DNA from: Caldilineaceae bacterium bin34
GTDB lineage: Bacteria; Chloroflexota; Anaerolineae; Caldilineales; Caldilineaceae
Direction of reading: 5' to 3'
Length of the DNA stretch: 64,000 nucleotides
Assembly (NCBI GenBank): GCA_002238555.1
Contig: MPMO01000007.1
Span: 46,341-110,340, forward strand
The notes under the pieces were generated by a model, which was given only the letters and a program-made list of their open reading frames with translations, did no database searches and was not told the origin of the DNA. Numbering within the stretch: position 1 is the stretch's first letter; each line of letters starts with the position of its first letter. Below, piece by piece: positions 10,359 to 19,650 of the stretch. The translations under genes were made by a program, and so were the position numbers.

Positions 10359-12437
10359 CAGGCGGCAGCCTGTTCCCGCTTCCTGGAGGCCGGTGCCACA
10401 GTCAACCGCCGGCCCATGCCCACAGCCGCCAAGGACACGGCCGCGGCCGTCCATATCAGAACCAGTCCAAGGCGCACCGGGTCCGGGCTTCTTCTGGTCA
10501 GCGTGGCTTGGACCAACGGTTCCAGCCGACTGCCGAGCCATGTGGTGTCGTCGGTGGAAATGCCGGCGTCCAGGCTTACCAGAACAAGGGTGTTCTCGGC
10601 CAGGGAGCGCCACGTGGCCGCGGTGTTGGTCAAATGCCCCTGTCTAATCTTGTCGGCGGTGTCCGAGTTGCCGGTGCTCGCCAATTCGACAAGCCGATTG
10701 TCCAGGGCCACGGCCTTCGCTTCCCAAAAACTGTACACCTCGGTCAAGTCCAGTGTGTAGGCCCAGCTCACTTGGCTGGCCACAAGGCCCGTGCCCTGCT
10801 TGAGCTGGGACGGCCAGGAGGTTCTGAGGATTTGGCGCAGCAGCAGCCACTCCGAGTCGGGGGCCATCCGGTCGGCCATGCGCGTCGCCGCGCCGCTGTC
10901 CCTTACCGTAAGGTTGAGTTGAAGCCGATCGGTGTTCGGATGAACGGACTCCGGATCGCGGGTCGTGGACCAGTCCAGCGATGCGTCGGCGCCGACGCTT
11001 GCCACCAGCCGCCGGAGGCCGGCCAATTCGGTGTCGAGCCGGGATCGCTGGGAGGCCTCCGACCAGGCAATCAGGTCGATGGCGAGCTGTTGCGTGCCGG
11101 CCAGGACATCAACGCGCCAGCCGGAGAAGAGGGGGATAAGTCTGGGGTCCGGCAACAGGCTGGGATCCAGGATGCCCTCCCCTTCCAGGGCGACGGCTTC
11201 CGCAACCGCACCGGCGCCCAACAGTTGCAGGGCTTGTTCCGTGGCGGTTTCCGCCTCAAGGTGGGCCACGCGGTCGGGATTGGCAAACTCCTCCGGGAGT
11301 TCCTCGAGCGCGGCCAGGGCCTTGTCCACCGCTGGCCAGTCCCCATTGAGGGTCGCCTGTCGAACCCTGGTGGTCAGTCCCTCCTCAATCCAGCGGATCA
11401 GTTCCTGCCTTTCCACGGCTCGCTCCCCGGGCAGGAGCGTCATGGCGGCGCGGGCATGGTCCAGGGCCAGATCAAGGTAATGGCTGTCCGCCTGTCCACC
11501 GCTGCCCGTGATCCGGGTACGGTACAGGCGAGCCAGTTCATAATGGGCTTCTGTGGGTCGCTCCGCCATCGCCTCCAGAAATGCGGCCAGGGCCTGGTCG
11601 TAGTAAAGGCGCCGTTGGTCGCCGGGTTCGTCCGATGCCGAGTACAGGGCCTGGAAGCCCTGGCCCAGGGCAATCCAGTCGCCTGCGGTCTCGGCTGCCC
11701 GAATGTCGTCCCAGGCAACCCGGTGAATGAACCGGATGGCCGGGCCCTGCCCCGGGCGGGCGGGTTGCCGGGCCCTGCCACGGCACGGGGTTTGCCCAGT
11801 GCCAGCGTATTTCGTTCGGGTGTTCCTCATGGCCCTGCGGCCACAGTATCTGGAGGTTGCGGGGCGAAGGCGCGAAGTCCGTGAAGATGCTGACGCGCGT
11901 GCTGTCCGGAGGTGTGCTCCAGCGCCTCAGTGGTTCGATCGGATAGGCGACCGAGGGAAAGATGCTGGCGCTGCCGGTGAGTTCGTAGGACAGTTCCAGG
12001 TCCACGCGTTCATCCGGCGCCAGCACCATGACGGCGGATGTCGAGTTGCCCGCAACCTGCACGAGCGGCCAGACGGATCCGCCGCGTCTCAGGACCGGTG
12101 GTCCCGTCAGGGACAGAGTCTCGGCAGGGGTCTCCGAGGCGGGTTGGATGTGGAGCGTCAACTCGGTGGGTTCGGTGTGTTTGTTGTGGAGCTGGTACGA
12201 GGCGACCACGGTGCGGGTTGTTTCGTAGCCGAGGGATTGGTCGATGCGGATTTCGACGACATGGGCCAGCACCTGAATGGCCGTGGGGTCGCGCGGCACC
12301 AAAAACAGGTGGCGCGCGCCGGCATGGCCTTGGGCCCAGGTGGGAGACGGCAGCCCTGCCGTCAGGCTGCAGGCCAGCAGGATTGCGACCAGCAGCCGTC
12401 CGTGAAGAGCCGGGAGGCCGAGTTGGGAAAGCAGCAT
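10358..12437 (-). pseudogene. secreted/membrane protein upstream of tgpA, frameshifted
   Basis: Two overlapping open frames read as one protein of about 692 residues if one base is skipped. The first part starts at ATG 12437 with a signal peptide (about residues 1-35, ending PSPTWAQ) and beta-rich segments, running to RWHWANPVPWQGP. The continuation (GPAIRFIHRVAWDDIRAAE...) is in the next frame, with TPR-like helices, ending in a transmembrane helix (LVLIWTAAAVSLAAVGM). Removing one C from the run CCCC at 11750-11753 (plus strand) restores the frame. The alternative start of the second frame (11830) is antisense-like sequence and unconvincing. It is probably a partner of the transglutaminase, with which it overlaps. 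The family is not recognised. Whether the shift is an assembly error, a mutation or a programmed +1 shift cannot be told here. Confidence 0.7.
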
Positions 12438-12596
12438 GACTTGCGGTTGGAACGATCGCCGGGTGGGACGCAGTGGGGAAATGCAGGGATGTGCCTTAAA
12501 ATCACGCACCATCGTCGGACAGGCAAGATGCACCTGGTGCTCGCTCGCGCGCCACGGGAACGCACTGCCGATTGTAATCCGCTCCGAGGCTCTTTT

Positions 12597-12899
12597 GTGT
12601 TCAAGTTCCTGATGTCCTGGGATATCCAGCCCGGTCGCGAGCGGCCGTACGAGGAGTTCATGCTGCGGAACTTCCTGCCTGCGATCAAGAAGCTTGGACT
12701 GGAGCCGAGCGATTTCTGGTACACGCTGTGCGGGGAGGGCCGTCAAATCCTGATGGGCTGTACGATTCGGGATCGGGATGAGCTTTGTTCCATCCTGGAC
12801 AGCGAAACGTGGCGCAAACTGGAGAAGCAGTTGTCCACTTTTGTGGACAACTACACCTACAAGGCGGTTGTCCTGGACGAGGGTTCCTTTCAGATGTAA
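12597..12899 (+). CDS. small conserved alpha/beta protein (Dabb/NIPSNAP-like)
   Basis: A 100-residue protein read from the GTG at 12597, which has GAGG seven bases upstream; the internal ATG of MSWDIQPG is an alternative. The pattern (MFKFLMSWDIQPGRERPYEE, a helix, ILMGCTIRDRDEL, a helix, then YKAVVLDE) looks like a ferredoxin-like dimeric alpha-beta barrel, as in the Dabb or NIPSNAP families. This is a structural impression; no catalytic signature is seen. It is divergent from the frameshifted gene upstream of tgpA and lies 117 bases before the tandem DsbA-like gene, so it may share that transcript. Confidence 0.65.
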   Translation: MFKFLMSWDIQPGRERPYEEFMLRNFLPAIKKLGLEPSDFWYTLCGEGRQILMGCTIRDRDELCSILDSETWRKLEKQLSTFVDNYTYKAVVLDEGSFQM

Positions 12900-13016
12900 T
12901 CGGAAACCGGCCGAACGGGTTGGTTTCGACTACCATCATCCAGCGGCAGTTCGTACACCGACCATCTGCCCACGTTGACTACCCGCCCGGTGCCCATGCC
13001 TGCTTGAGGTGGTCCC

Positions 13017-14690
13017 ATGCCGCCAGCACTTCCGAGAATGTTCCGCATCCATCCCGTTGCCGCCCTGTTCCATCGGGTCCGTTGGTGCGGACTCGCGTGT
13101 CTGGTCCTCCTGGCCGGTTGCACGGCCGATCCGGCGGTGACGGCCGCCATCGAAGAGGAGCTGGCGGCGGCCTTCCAGCAGGTGGAAGCGGGGCCTGCGG
13201 CCGGGAGCCCGGCGGATGCCGTCCCGGCGCCGGTGGCCGAGGAGGCATCGGCGGAGTCCGGCCATGCGAAAGTGCAGGTGGGCTTAACGGACGACGGCTG
13301 GCCGTACATGGGCTCGCCCGACGCATTGGTGGTGGTGACCGAGTATTCGGATTTTCATTGTCCGTACTGCGAGCGCCACGCCAACGAGACGTTGCCCAGG
13401 ATTCGGACGGAACTGATTGAAACCGGCCTGATCCAGTACGTGGTGAAGGACCTGCCTCTCGAGAGCATTCATCCCCAGGCACGGCTGGCCCATCGGGCCG
13501 CCTGGTGCATGGGACTGCAACACGTGGAGGCGTTTTGGTGGATGCACGAAGCCCTGTACTCCACCCAGTCGCAGCATGCCCGCAACGGGGATCCCATTCC
13601 CTTCTTCGAGGCGCTGGCCGCCGGGTACAACGAACAGCCCGACATCGACGCAACGGTGGACCAGGGGGCATTTTCGTCCTGTCTCCTCGATGTCACCAAC
13701 GATGTGGACCAGCGCATCGACGAGGCGATTGGCAATGCCCTTGACATAGGCATCCAAGGCACCCCCACCTTTACCATCCATCTGCGGGGGGATCCGGACC
13801 AGTACATGGTCCTGCGGGGCGCCCAGCCCTACGAGCGGTTCGCGGACGCCGTGTTCAATGCCGAACAGTACATAGCCGAGGGCGCGGATGCCGATTCGGA
13901 AGAGGCCGACGCCCCCGACTCGCTACCGTTCTGGCTGTCGGCGCAGGGCTTGACCCCCCTGTTTCTGTGGGGCCGTGTGGATGCCGAAGGTGTGTCGTCC
14001 GGCGCCTGGCACGGCTTGACGCAGGCCGGGGACTTCTTCAAGGGTTCACCGCTGGCCGAGGTGGTCGTCTTTGAATTCAGCGACTTCCAGTGTCCCTATT
14101 GCCAGAGACACACGTCCACCGTGCAGGCGGAACTGGATGCGGCCTGGGTCGACACGGGCCAAGTCATGTGGGTTTACAAGCACTTCCTGCTGGACAGTTC
14201 CCAATGGTCCGGCACTGCGGCCATCGCCACCATGTGCGCCGGCGTTCAAGGTCGCTTCTGGGATCTGCACCACCTGTTGTTTGAGGATCCCGCGGTCTGG
14301 AGCCATCGGGGCGTGGACAAGGCTCTGGACGACTTCGGTGCAACCCTGTCACAGGCCGACGTTGCCGATTGGCACCTGGCATCGTTGCCACCCGATGTCG
14401 AGGCGGGAAACGCCCTGCTCGACGACTTGGCCGTGCTGCCGCTGTCTGCACCGGCAGCCTTTGACGAGGAGGCCTACCAGGAGTGCCGCGCCACCACCGG
14501 CATGGATCTCATCGACATGTTCATGGCCCAGGTACAGGGGGTTGTGCGCGGCACGCCCACGTTTGTGATCTGGCATCGGGACTACGGTTTGCTGGCGCAG
14601 CCCGTCGTGGGCGCGCTGCCGGTTGAACAGTTCCAGTCGGTGTTCGAGCAGATTTTTGCCCAGCTGGCCGCCCTTGAAGCGGCGGGATGA
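13017..14690 (+). CDS. lipoprotein with two DsbA-like thioredoxin domains
   Basis: A 557-residue predicted lipoprotein: basic N-terminus, hydrophobic stretch and lipobox LLAGC with Cys35, then a Glu/Ala/Pro-rich linker. Two DsbA/DsbG-type thioredoxin folds follow. Domain 1 has DFHCPYCERH (Cys114, Cys117) and the cis-proline loop GIQGTPTFTI; domain 2 has DFQCPYCQRH (Cys359, Cys362) and VRGTPTFVIW. Both keep the helical insertion signature (FWWMHEALY; FWDLHHLLF). It probably catalyses thiol-disulfide exchange outside the cytoplasmic membrane. The ATG is preceded by GAGGTGG. A single protein with two intact active sites is unusual, and the next gene carries a third such domain with a UGA codon in place of the first Cys. 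Confidence 0.9.
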   Translation: MPPALPRMFRIHPVAALFHRVRWCGLACLVLLAGCTADPAVTAAIEEELAAAFQQVEAGPAAGSPADAVPAPVAEEASAESGHAKVQVGLTDDGWPYMGSPDALVVVTEYSDFHCPYCERHANETLPRIRTELIETGLIQYVVKDLPLESIHPQARLAHRAAWCMGLQHVEAFWWMHEALYSTQSQHARNGDPIPFFEALAAGYNEQPDIDATVDQGAFSSCLLDVTNDVDQRIDEAIGNALDIGIQGTPTFTIHLRGDPDQYMVLRGAQPYERFADAVFNAEQYIAEGADADSEEADAPDSLPFWLSAQGLTPLFLWGRVDAEGVSSGAWHGLTQAGDFFKGSPLAEVVVFEFSDFQCPYCQRHTSTVQAELDAAWVDTGQVMWVYKHFLLDSSQWSGTAAIATMCAGVQGRFWDLHHLLFEDPAVWSHRGVDKALDDFGATLSQADVADWHLASLPPDVEAGNALLDDLAVLPLSAPAAFDEEAYQECRATTGMDLIDMFMAQVQGVVRGTPTFVIWHRDYGLLAQPVVGALPVEQFQSVFEQIFAQLAALEAAG

Positions 14691-14757
14691 CGAATTCCAA
14701 CGGCAACGCACTGCCCTTAGAATTTCACTGGCTTTTTATCAATCGGGAGCAATTCAA

Positions 14758-15657
14758 GTGGACGATTTCCTTCCTGAACGGCAGACAAGCGGAAAGCCCG
14801 GTACACAAGTCTCGGTCTGGCGCGCGAAGTTCGCCTTCCTGTTGGCAGTCCTACTGTGCACGGCGCTGATTGCAGTTGGCTGCGGGACCGTTCCCGCGCC
14901 CGTGGCCGAGCCCGAGGATGACCCCGCGGTTCCGGAGGCGGCCGCCGCGGAGCAGGAGGGTGAAGCTGCCGCAGACCGCGAACCGGCAGCCGAGGAAGCC
15001 GCCGTCCCCGCGGAGAGTTCGGAACCGGCGGAGGCTGCGGAAGTTGCGGAGGCTGACCCCGAGCCTGCGTCGGAACCGGCACCGGACGAGGTCGTGGCGG
15101 AGGACCCCCCGGACTGGACCACGCATGCATTCGTGGACGGGGGCTACTACGTCCTGGGCAATCCCGAGGCGGAGGTGTCCATCCTGGATGCCGGGGATTT
15201 CCTGTGAGGAGCGTGCGCCTCGCACGTGTTGCGAGTGGAACCCCTTCTGATTGAGAACTATGTGGCTGCCGGAACCGTGAACCTGCGCTTCAACCACGTG
15301 TTGGATCACGGCGGGGCCAGCGAACGGGCCTCGGCGGCGTCCGAGTGTGCCGGCCAGCAGGACCCGTACAGTTTCTGGACCATGCACAACCATCTGTTCG
15401 CGAACATCAGCAGTTTGTTCAGCGCCAATGTTGACACCTATGTCGGATACGCCGACAGCTTGGGGCTGGACACGGAGGCCTTCGGCAGTTGCATGGCGGA
15501 TCCCGCCGTCCTGGACAAGATCAGGGCTCAGCACGCCTATCGGACCAACGAACTGAACATACGGCGTCGGCCCGCCTTCCTGATCAATGACAGTATCTAC
15601 CAGGGTGGGCTGCCGTTCGACGCGTTCGAGCGCGCCATCGCGGAGGCCATGAACTGA
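14758..15657 (+). CDS. candidate selenoprotein: DsbA-like lipoprotein with U-x-x-C active site
   Basis: Two open segments in the same frame (up to 15204 and from 15208 on) are separated only by a TGA at 15205-15207. Read through, they give a 299-residue lipoprotein: GTG start with GGGAG eight bases upstream, lipobox LIAVGC, a long acidic Ala/Glu/Pro linker, then a DsbA-like domain. The TGA falls exactly on the first cysteine of the CxxC site: DF-L-[TGA]-G-A-C-A-S-H aligns with DFHCPYCERH and DFQCPYCQRH in the preceding gene, giving Sec150 and Cys153. The rest of the fold is intact (FWTMHNHLF; cis-Pro in RRRPAFLIND; normal stop). A SECIS-like hairpin follows the TGA. The alternative is a nonsense mutation in a Cys codon. 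Confidence 0.8.
15208..15240 (+). promoter_or_regulatory. candidate bacterial SECIS element
   Basis: Immediately after the in-frame TGA the transcript can form a perfect 6-bp stem, CUCGCA (15219-15224) with UGCGAG (15230-15235), closing a five-base loop CGUGU. The loop starts 17 nucleotides after the UGA and has G as its second base. This agrees with the bacterial SECIS model (apical loop about 16-37 nt past UGA, a G among the first two loop bases, short upper stem). A competing hairpin, GUGCG (15213-15217) with CGCAC (15221-15225) around CCU, is equally stable-looking but sits too close to the UGA for the model. SelB binding is inferred. Confidence 0.6.
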
Positions 15658-15725
15658 TATCCGGATTGCGGATGGCCGCGAATCGGAGCTTTGCCGGGCG
15701 ATACCGGTCGGGAGCCGATTACCGA

Positions 15726-18116
15726 ATGCGGGCTTCCAGAAACCAAAACGGGATCCGTTGGCACAGGACCCTTGGACTGCTTGCGGCAGTTTGCGTTGTT
15801 TGGTTCGGCATGGCCATCCCAGTGTTGGCCAGGGACAACAAGCCTCGGTTCGATGTCGCCGCAACACCTGTGATGGAAAAGGACCGATATCGGTCCGTCA
15901 CCGCTGGCGGGCAGCACGCCTGCGCATTGCATGACAGCGGCCGCGTGCAGTGTTGGGGTCGGAACCATCAAGGTCAGGCCGAGGTGCCCGTCGGCGTCTT
16001 CCGCTTCGTGGCGGCCGGCGTTGATCACACATGCGGGATCCTTGCAGATGAACAACTTTCCTGTTGGGGCGGCAACCGTTACGGCCAAGCGTCGCCGCCG
16101 CACGGAACGTTCAGGTCCGTTGCCGCAGGCAATGGCCACTCCTGTGCAGTTGACACCGAAGGCCAGGTGCATTGCTGGGGACTGAACGACCAGGGACAAG
16201 CGGATCCCCCGCGGGAGCAGTTTGTTGTTGTCGCGGCCGGCGATGCCGTCAGTTGCGCGTTGAATTCCGGCAACCGGGTCGCGTGCTGGGGACGGATCTT
16301 CATGGATAGCGCCAACACCGAAGCTCGACAGTTCGTGACGCTGTCCGCCGCGGGAGCCGTTTGTGGGTTGACGGACACGCGCGGGGTCGCGTGCTGGGGC
16401 ACAACCTCAGGCAGGTTCTTCGATCTGCCCCCCTCCATCGGGGACAGGGATCTCCTCCTGGACATCGCGGTGGGCAACAAGCACGCCTGCGCGATCCACC
16501 TCGATGGCTCGGTCGCCTGCTGGGGCGACCATCTATATGGGCAGACGGCAGTGCCCGCAGGTCGGTACACGGATATCGCTGCAGGGGCATTGCACAGCTG
16601 CGGTGTCCGGGAAGACGGCTCGCTTGCCTGCTGGGGTGCGAATACCTTCAAACAGTCCGAGCCGCCGCCAATGGGAGCGGTTGTCCCTGCCCGGGCCACA
16701 TTCCCGTTCACCAACTTGGCCAATCACTGGGATGGCAAGGTCGCCGTGCAACGACGCGGTAAAACGGTCGCAGCCACCATCTCCGCGTCACGATCACCGG
16801 TCCAGTACGTCGGGAGGCAGGCACCGTCGCCCCTGCTGGTGTTGCCGGAAGTCTGGCGGCCGGCTATCGACATCGAATGGCAGGTGGCTGGCAAACCCGT
16901 TTCACCGGATGGATGGCCTGACCCGTCGCAGCAACAGGTCCGAAATTTCACAATTCACGTCGGTACCAACGGGGCGGTCACGGTCACCGACAATGAACAG
17001 TTGGATGGAGTGGGCTTTCTCCGGTTCAAGACCCGCCTGGCGTGGCCACGCCAAGGAAGCGAGCCGGACGTCTGTGGTCGCAGTGTCGATGCCCAAACCG
17101 CAATTCTGGCCGCGGTGAGACAGCAGTACCCGCAGATTCTGGCCTGTGGACAGGTCACTTGGACCCACCTGGCTGCCATCGAGGAATTCGGGTTGCCGGA
17201 CCCCGACGGCGGCCTGACTCGACGGGTCAGCGTGAATCAGCCGGACGACTTGGTAGGCATGCACGGTCTACGCTCGGCCAACCTGTTCCTTGACTACTCG
17301 TTGCCAACTGATCTGCTGATGCCGGCACCGGATCTCCGCATACTGCGGGTAAGCGGTGGGTACCTTCACGGTGACTATTTTGTTCATACCCGACACCTAC
17401 CGGTTTTACCGGCGGACCTCCTGGACCATACTCCCCGCCTTGACTCCCTGACGCTCACAACATACACGCTGGCCCAATTGCCGGACAGGTTTTTGGCTCC
17501 CGTGCCGGAACTCAGGGAGTTGAGGCTGAGTTACACGTTTCCCACCGATCCGCCCGGTAGGTGGTGGGACTTTGCTCCCGTGCCGGCGGATCTATTCGCC
17601 TTCACCCCCGGGTTGCAGTCCTTGACGGTGTGGTTCCCACACCAACAGACGCTGCCGGCCAATCTATTTGAGTCCGTCTCCCAGTTGCGGAAACTGAAAC
17701 TGACGGGAGGCACGTTAACATCCCTGTCGCCCGCGCTCCTCAAGCCGCTTGCAGGTTTGGAGTCGCTCCATGTGGACATTGAGCGATCCGAATACTACCT
17801 TTCATCCGACTTCGACAGTCTTCCTGCCGATTTTCTGGCAGGCTTGACACACCTCAGAGAGGTTGCCCTCACGGTGTCTTCATCCGACTTCGACAGTCTT
17901 CCTGCCGATTTTCTGGCAGGCTTGACACATCTCAGAGAGGTTGCCCTCACGGTGTCGACGATGAAGTTGCTGCCAAGGGTGTTCCTCACTGATTCATCCG
18001 ATTTGAAGGTCTTTCGCCTCTCGGTGGTTTATGACTCGGTGGTTTATGACCGCTGCCACTGTGTCATCGGTAACCAAGGCTTGATTGACTGCAGGCAGGC
18101 CTGCGGGGGGGGATAG
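15726..18116 (+). CDS. secreted RCC1-repeat plus leucine-rich-repeat protein
   Basis: Predicted exported protein of about 796 residues from the ATG at 15726 (GGGAG 11 bases upstream); the frame is open to TTG 15666 and ATG 15672. A signal peptide ends near PVLA. Seven RCC1-like units follow, each with an AAG.HSCA...G.V.CWG pattern, forming a probable beta-propeller. Next is a module (residues about 340-500) with SPVQYVGR, a VCGRSV segment and VTWTHLAAI that recurs in the LRR protein at 57317-60262. The C-terminus has leucine-rich repeats of the LPADFLAGLTHLREVALTV type and a Cys-rich tail (CHCVIGNQGLIDC). Role unknown; binding of an extracellular partner is an inference. Confidence 0.8.
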   Translation: MRASRNQNGIRWHRTLGLLAAVCVVWFGMAIPVLARDNKPRFDVAATPVMEKDRYRSVTAGGQHACALHDSGRVQCWGRNHQGQAEVPVGVFRFVAAGVDHTCGILADEQLSCWGGNRYGQASPPHGTFRSVAAGNGHSCAVDTEGQVHCWGLNDQGQADPPREQFVVVAAGDAVSCALNSGNRVACWGRIFMDSANTEARQFVTLSAAGAVCGLTDTRGVACWGTTSGRFFDLPPSIGDRDLLLDIAVGNKHACAIHLDGSVACWGDHLYGQTAVPAGRYTDIAAGALHSCGVREDGSLACWGANTFKQSEPPPMGAVVPARATFPFTNLANHWDGKVAVQRRGKTVAATISASRSPVQYVGRQAPSPLLVLPEVWRPAIDIEWQVAGKPVSPDGWPDPSQQQVRNFTIHVGTNGAVTVTDNEQLDGVGFLRFKTRLAWPRQGSEPDVCGRSVDAQTAILAAVRQQYPQILACGQVTWTHLAAIEEFGLPDPDGGLTRRVSVNQPDDLVGMHGLRSANLFLDYSLPTDLLMPAPDLRILRVSGGYLHGDYFVHTRHLPVLPADLLDHTPRLDSLTLTTYTLAQLPDRFLAPVPELRELRLSYTFPTDPPGRWWDFAPVPADLFAFTPGLQSLTVWFPHQQTLPANLFESVSQLRKLKLTGGTLTSLSPALLKPLAGLESLHVDIERSEYYLSSDFDSLPADFLAGLTHLREVALTVSSSDFDSLPADFLAGLTHLREVALTVSTMKLLPRVFLTDSSDLKVFRLSVVYDSVVYDRCHCVIGNQGLIDCRQACGGG
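17802..17957 (+). repeat. 78-bp tandem duplication inside LRR region
   Basis: Two adjacent 78-base copies start at 17802 and 17880. They differ at one synonymous position (CAC versus CAT for His) and at the last base. Each encodes a 26-residue unit beginning SSDFDSLPADFLAGL. The unit is in frame, so it lengthens the LRR array by exactly one repeat. A 15-base direct repeat encoding SVVYD twice lies shortly downstream (about 18020-18049). The near-identity points to recent expansion. Confidence 0.95.
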
Positions 18117-18137
18117 ATAGTCAAATCCCCGGGAAGC

Positions 18138-18168
18138 TGCGTCCTTCCGGTTGATCTGGAAGGACGCA
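18138..18168. terminator. 11-bp inverted repeat downstream of the RCC1-LRR gene
   Basis: TGCGTCCTTCC (18138-18148) and GGAAGGACGCA (18158-18168) are perfect inverted copies around a nine-base spacer. It lies 22 bases after the stop, where a terminator is expected, but no T-run follows, so it may instead be a stabilising 3' hairpin. Confidence 0.45.
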
Positions 18169-18744
18169 CACATGCGCGGTCGGATGAGGTCTGCATGACC
18201 GCTTCCGTCGGGTACTGAACGATTACGGACACGCGGCCTCTCCCTTGAAGTCTTTGCTGTCCTCGCGGCAGGGTGCAGGAAACCGGGCTGCCTGATTCCA
18301 GACGGAGTGTCTCACCCGCTGTACCGGATATGGTGTCTCTGTGCAGGCGCTGAAGGCACGGAGGCCAAGTACTCCCGGGGCGCCGGGAATCCAGGCGTGA
18401 CATGCATTCCACCGCGGGACCGGGAGAGGCTTTCGCCGCGAGCGGTTCAGGTACGCTGTGCTCGGAACCGGGCACGGTGCACCCTGCCACAGTTCTTTGA
18501 CCTTGAACGGTCTGCATGTATCGAATAACCTTGGGTTTGCCCCCTGCCGGAATGAATTCCGAAGGCACCATGGATGGATGCGGGCGCGCACGACGGAGGC
18601 CGAACCCCGTTCGGCCAAATCCGGCAAGGCAACCCTGAGCCGCGCAAACGGGCAAGTTACAGTGGTTGTTGTACATTGATTGTCAATCCTGGGGGCGCCT
18701 ACCACCAGTGTGGCCCCTGCCACCACAGAGGAGCGCAAGTTGAT
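18169..18744. other. gene-free stretch before second PhyH gene
   Basis: I find no coding region I can support. Minus-strand open frames exist here (up to 210 codons) but have no recognisable domain and read as random high-GC frames. Promoter elements for the following gene are expected near the 3' end but none stands out; GAGGAG at 18728-18733 is the ribosome binding site of the next gene. Confidence 0.6.
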
Positions 18745-19641
18745 ATGCATGCAGTCTTTGGCAGCCGGCCTTTGGCATATCCCTGCTCCGACCTGGGAGA
18801 ACTGCGCATCAGCAGTCCGGAATCGGACATGGCCGCTCTAGCCAGAGTCCTCCATGAGGACGGCTATCTGCTGTTGCGGGGTCTCCTGCCCCGGGAGGAC
18901 GTGCTGGCCGGCAGGGAGGCGATTCTTTCCTACATGGCGGCGAAGGAGGCCCTGACCCCGGGCACGCCCCTGCTGGAAGGGGTGATGCCACGGGTCGGCA
19001 AACGGGTGCAGCTGATAAACAACCAGGACGTGGTGACGCTGCCTGCCGTCAACGGTGTGCTTGAGCATCCGCACCTGTTTCGGTTCTTCGAACGGCTGTT
19101 CCGGAGCGATGTCGCCACGTTCGCCTACAAGTGGTTGCGGGCCGTGGGCAACGAGCAGTACACCGGTGCCCACATGGACTTTGTCTACATGGGGCGGGGC
19201 TCCGATCGCCTGCACACCGTCTGGCTTCCCTTTGGCGACATCGAGGTCGAACAGGGAACGCTGTGCGTGTGCGAAGGCTCCAACCACCTCGACTCGTTCG
19301 CGCACCTGCGGCAGACCTATGGCCGGTCGGACGTGGACCGCGATCGCACGGACGGCTGGTTCACCAAGGAACCGATGGACATCACGGAGCAGTTCAGCGG
19401 CCGGTGGCTGACGGCGGACTTCCTGGCCGGCGACGTCATTCTCTTCGGCATGCACACGATGCATGCCTCGACCACCAACCTGACGAACCGCTACCGGTTG
19501 AGCTGCGACGTGCGCTATCAGCCGGCCGGGGACCCGATGGACGAGCGCTGGCGGCGCAACGGCATCGGCCATTCCGGCTATCAGGGCGAGGACGGCCCGC
19601 TGCGCACCATGGATGAACTGCGGAAGGAGTGGGGCCTGTAA
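18745..19641 (+). CDS. phytanoyl-CoA dioxygenase (PhyH) family protein
   Basis: Predicted Fe(II)/2-oxoglutarate-dependent oxygenase, 298 residues from the ATG at 18745 (GAGGAG 11 bases upstream). The N-terminus has the family's LHEDGYLLLRGLLPREDV segment. The metal-binding pair is intact: His and Asp in GAHMDFVYMG, and a distal His in MHTMHASTTN followed by RYRLSCDVRYQP, which supplies the arginine for 2-oxoglutarate. EQGTLCVCEGSN matches the strand before the major loop. Substrate unknown. It is convergent with the small membrane protein gene. Its intact HxD contrasts with the HxG variant at 2579-3478. Confidence 0.9.
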   Translation: MHAVFGSRPLAYPCSDLGELRISSPESDMAALARVLHEDGYLLLRGLLPREDVLAGREAILSYMAAKEALTPGTPLLEGVMPRVGKRVQLINNQDVVTLPAVNGVLEHPHLFRFFERLFRSDVATFAYKWLRAVGNEQYTGAHMDFVYMGRGSDRLHTVWLPFGDIEVEQGTLCVCEGSNHLDSFAHLRQTYGRSDVDRDRTDGWFTKEPMDITEQFSGRWLTADFLAGDVILFGMHTMHASTTNLTNRYRLSCDVRYQPAGDPMDERWRRNGIGHSGYQGEDGPLRTMDELRKEWGL

Positions 19642-19650
19642 GCTTGTCTG

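Noticed and set aside
11538..12746. Treating the first frame as a complete stand-alone gene
   Set aside because: After about 11750 the reading becomes a low-quality Gly/Pro/Arg-rich tail, while the other frame holds the coherent continuation, so a frameshift is the better reading.
18044..18750. Two long minus-strand open frames in the gap before the second PhyH gene
   Set aside because: They overlap the end of the RCC1-LRR gene or start without a ribosome binding site, have no domains, and their composition is that of random high-GC frames.
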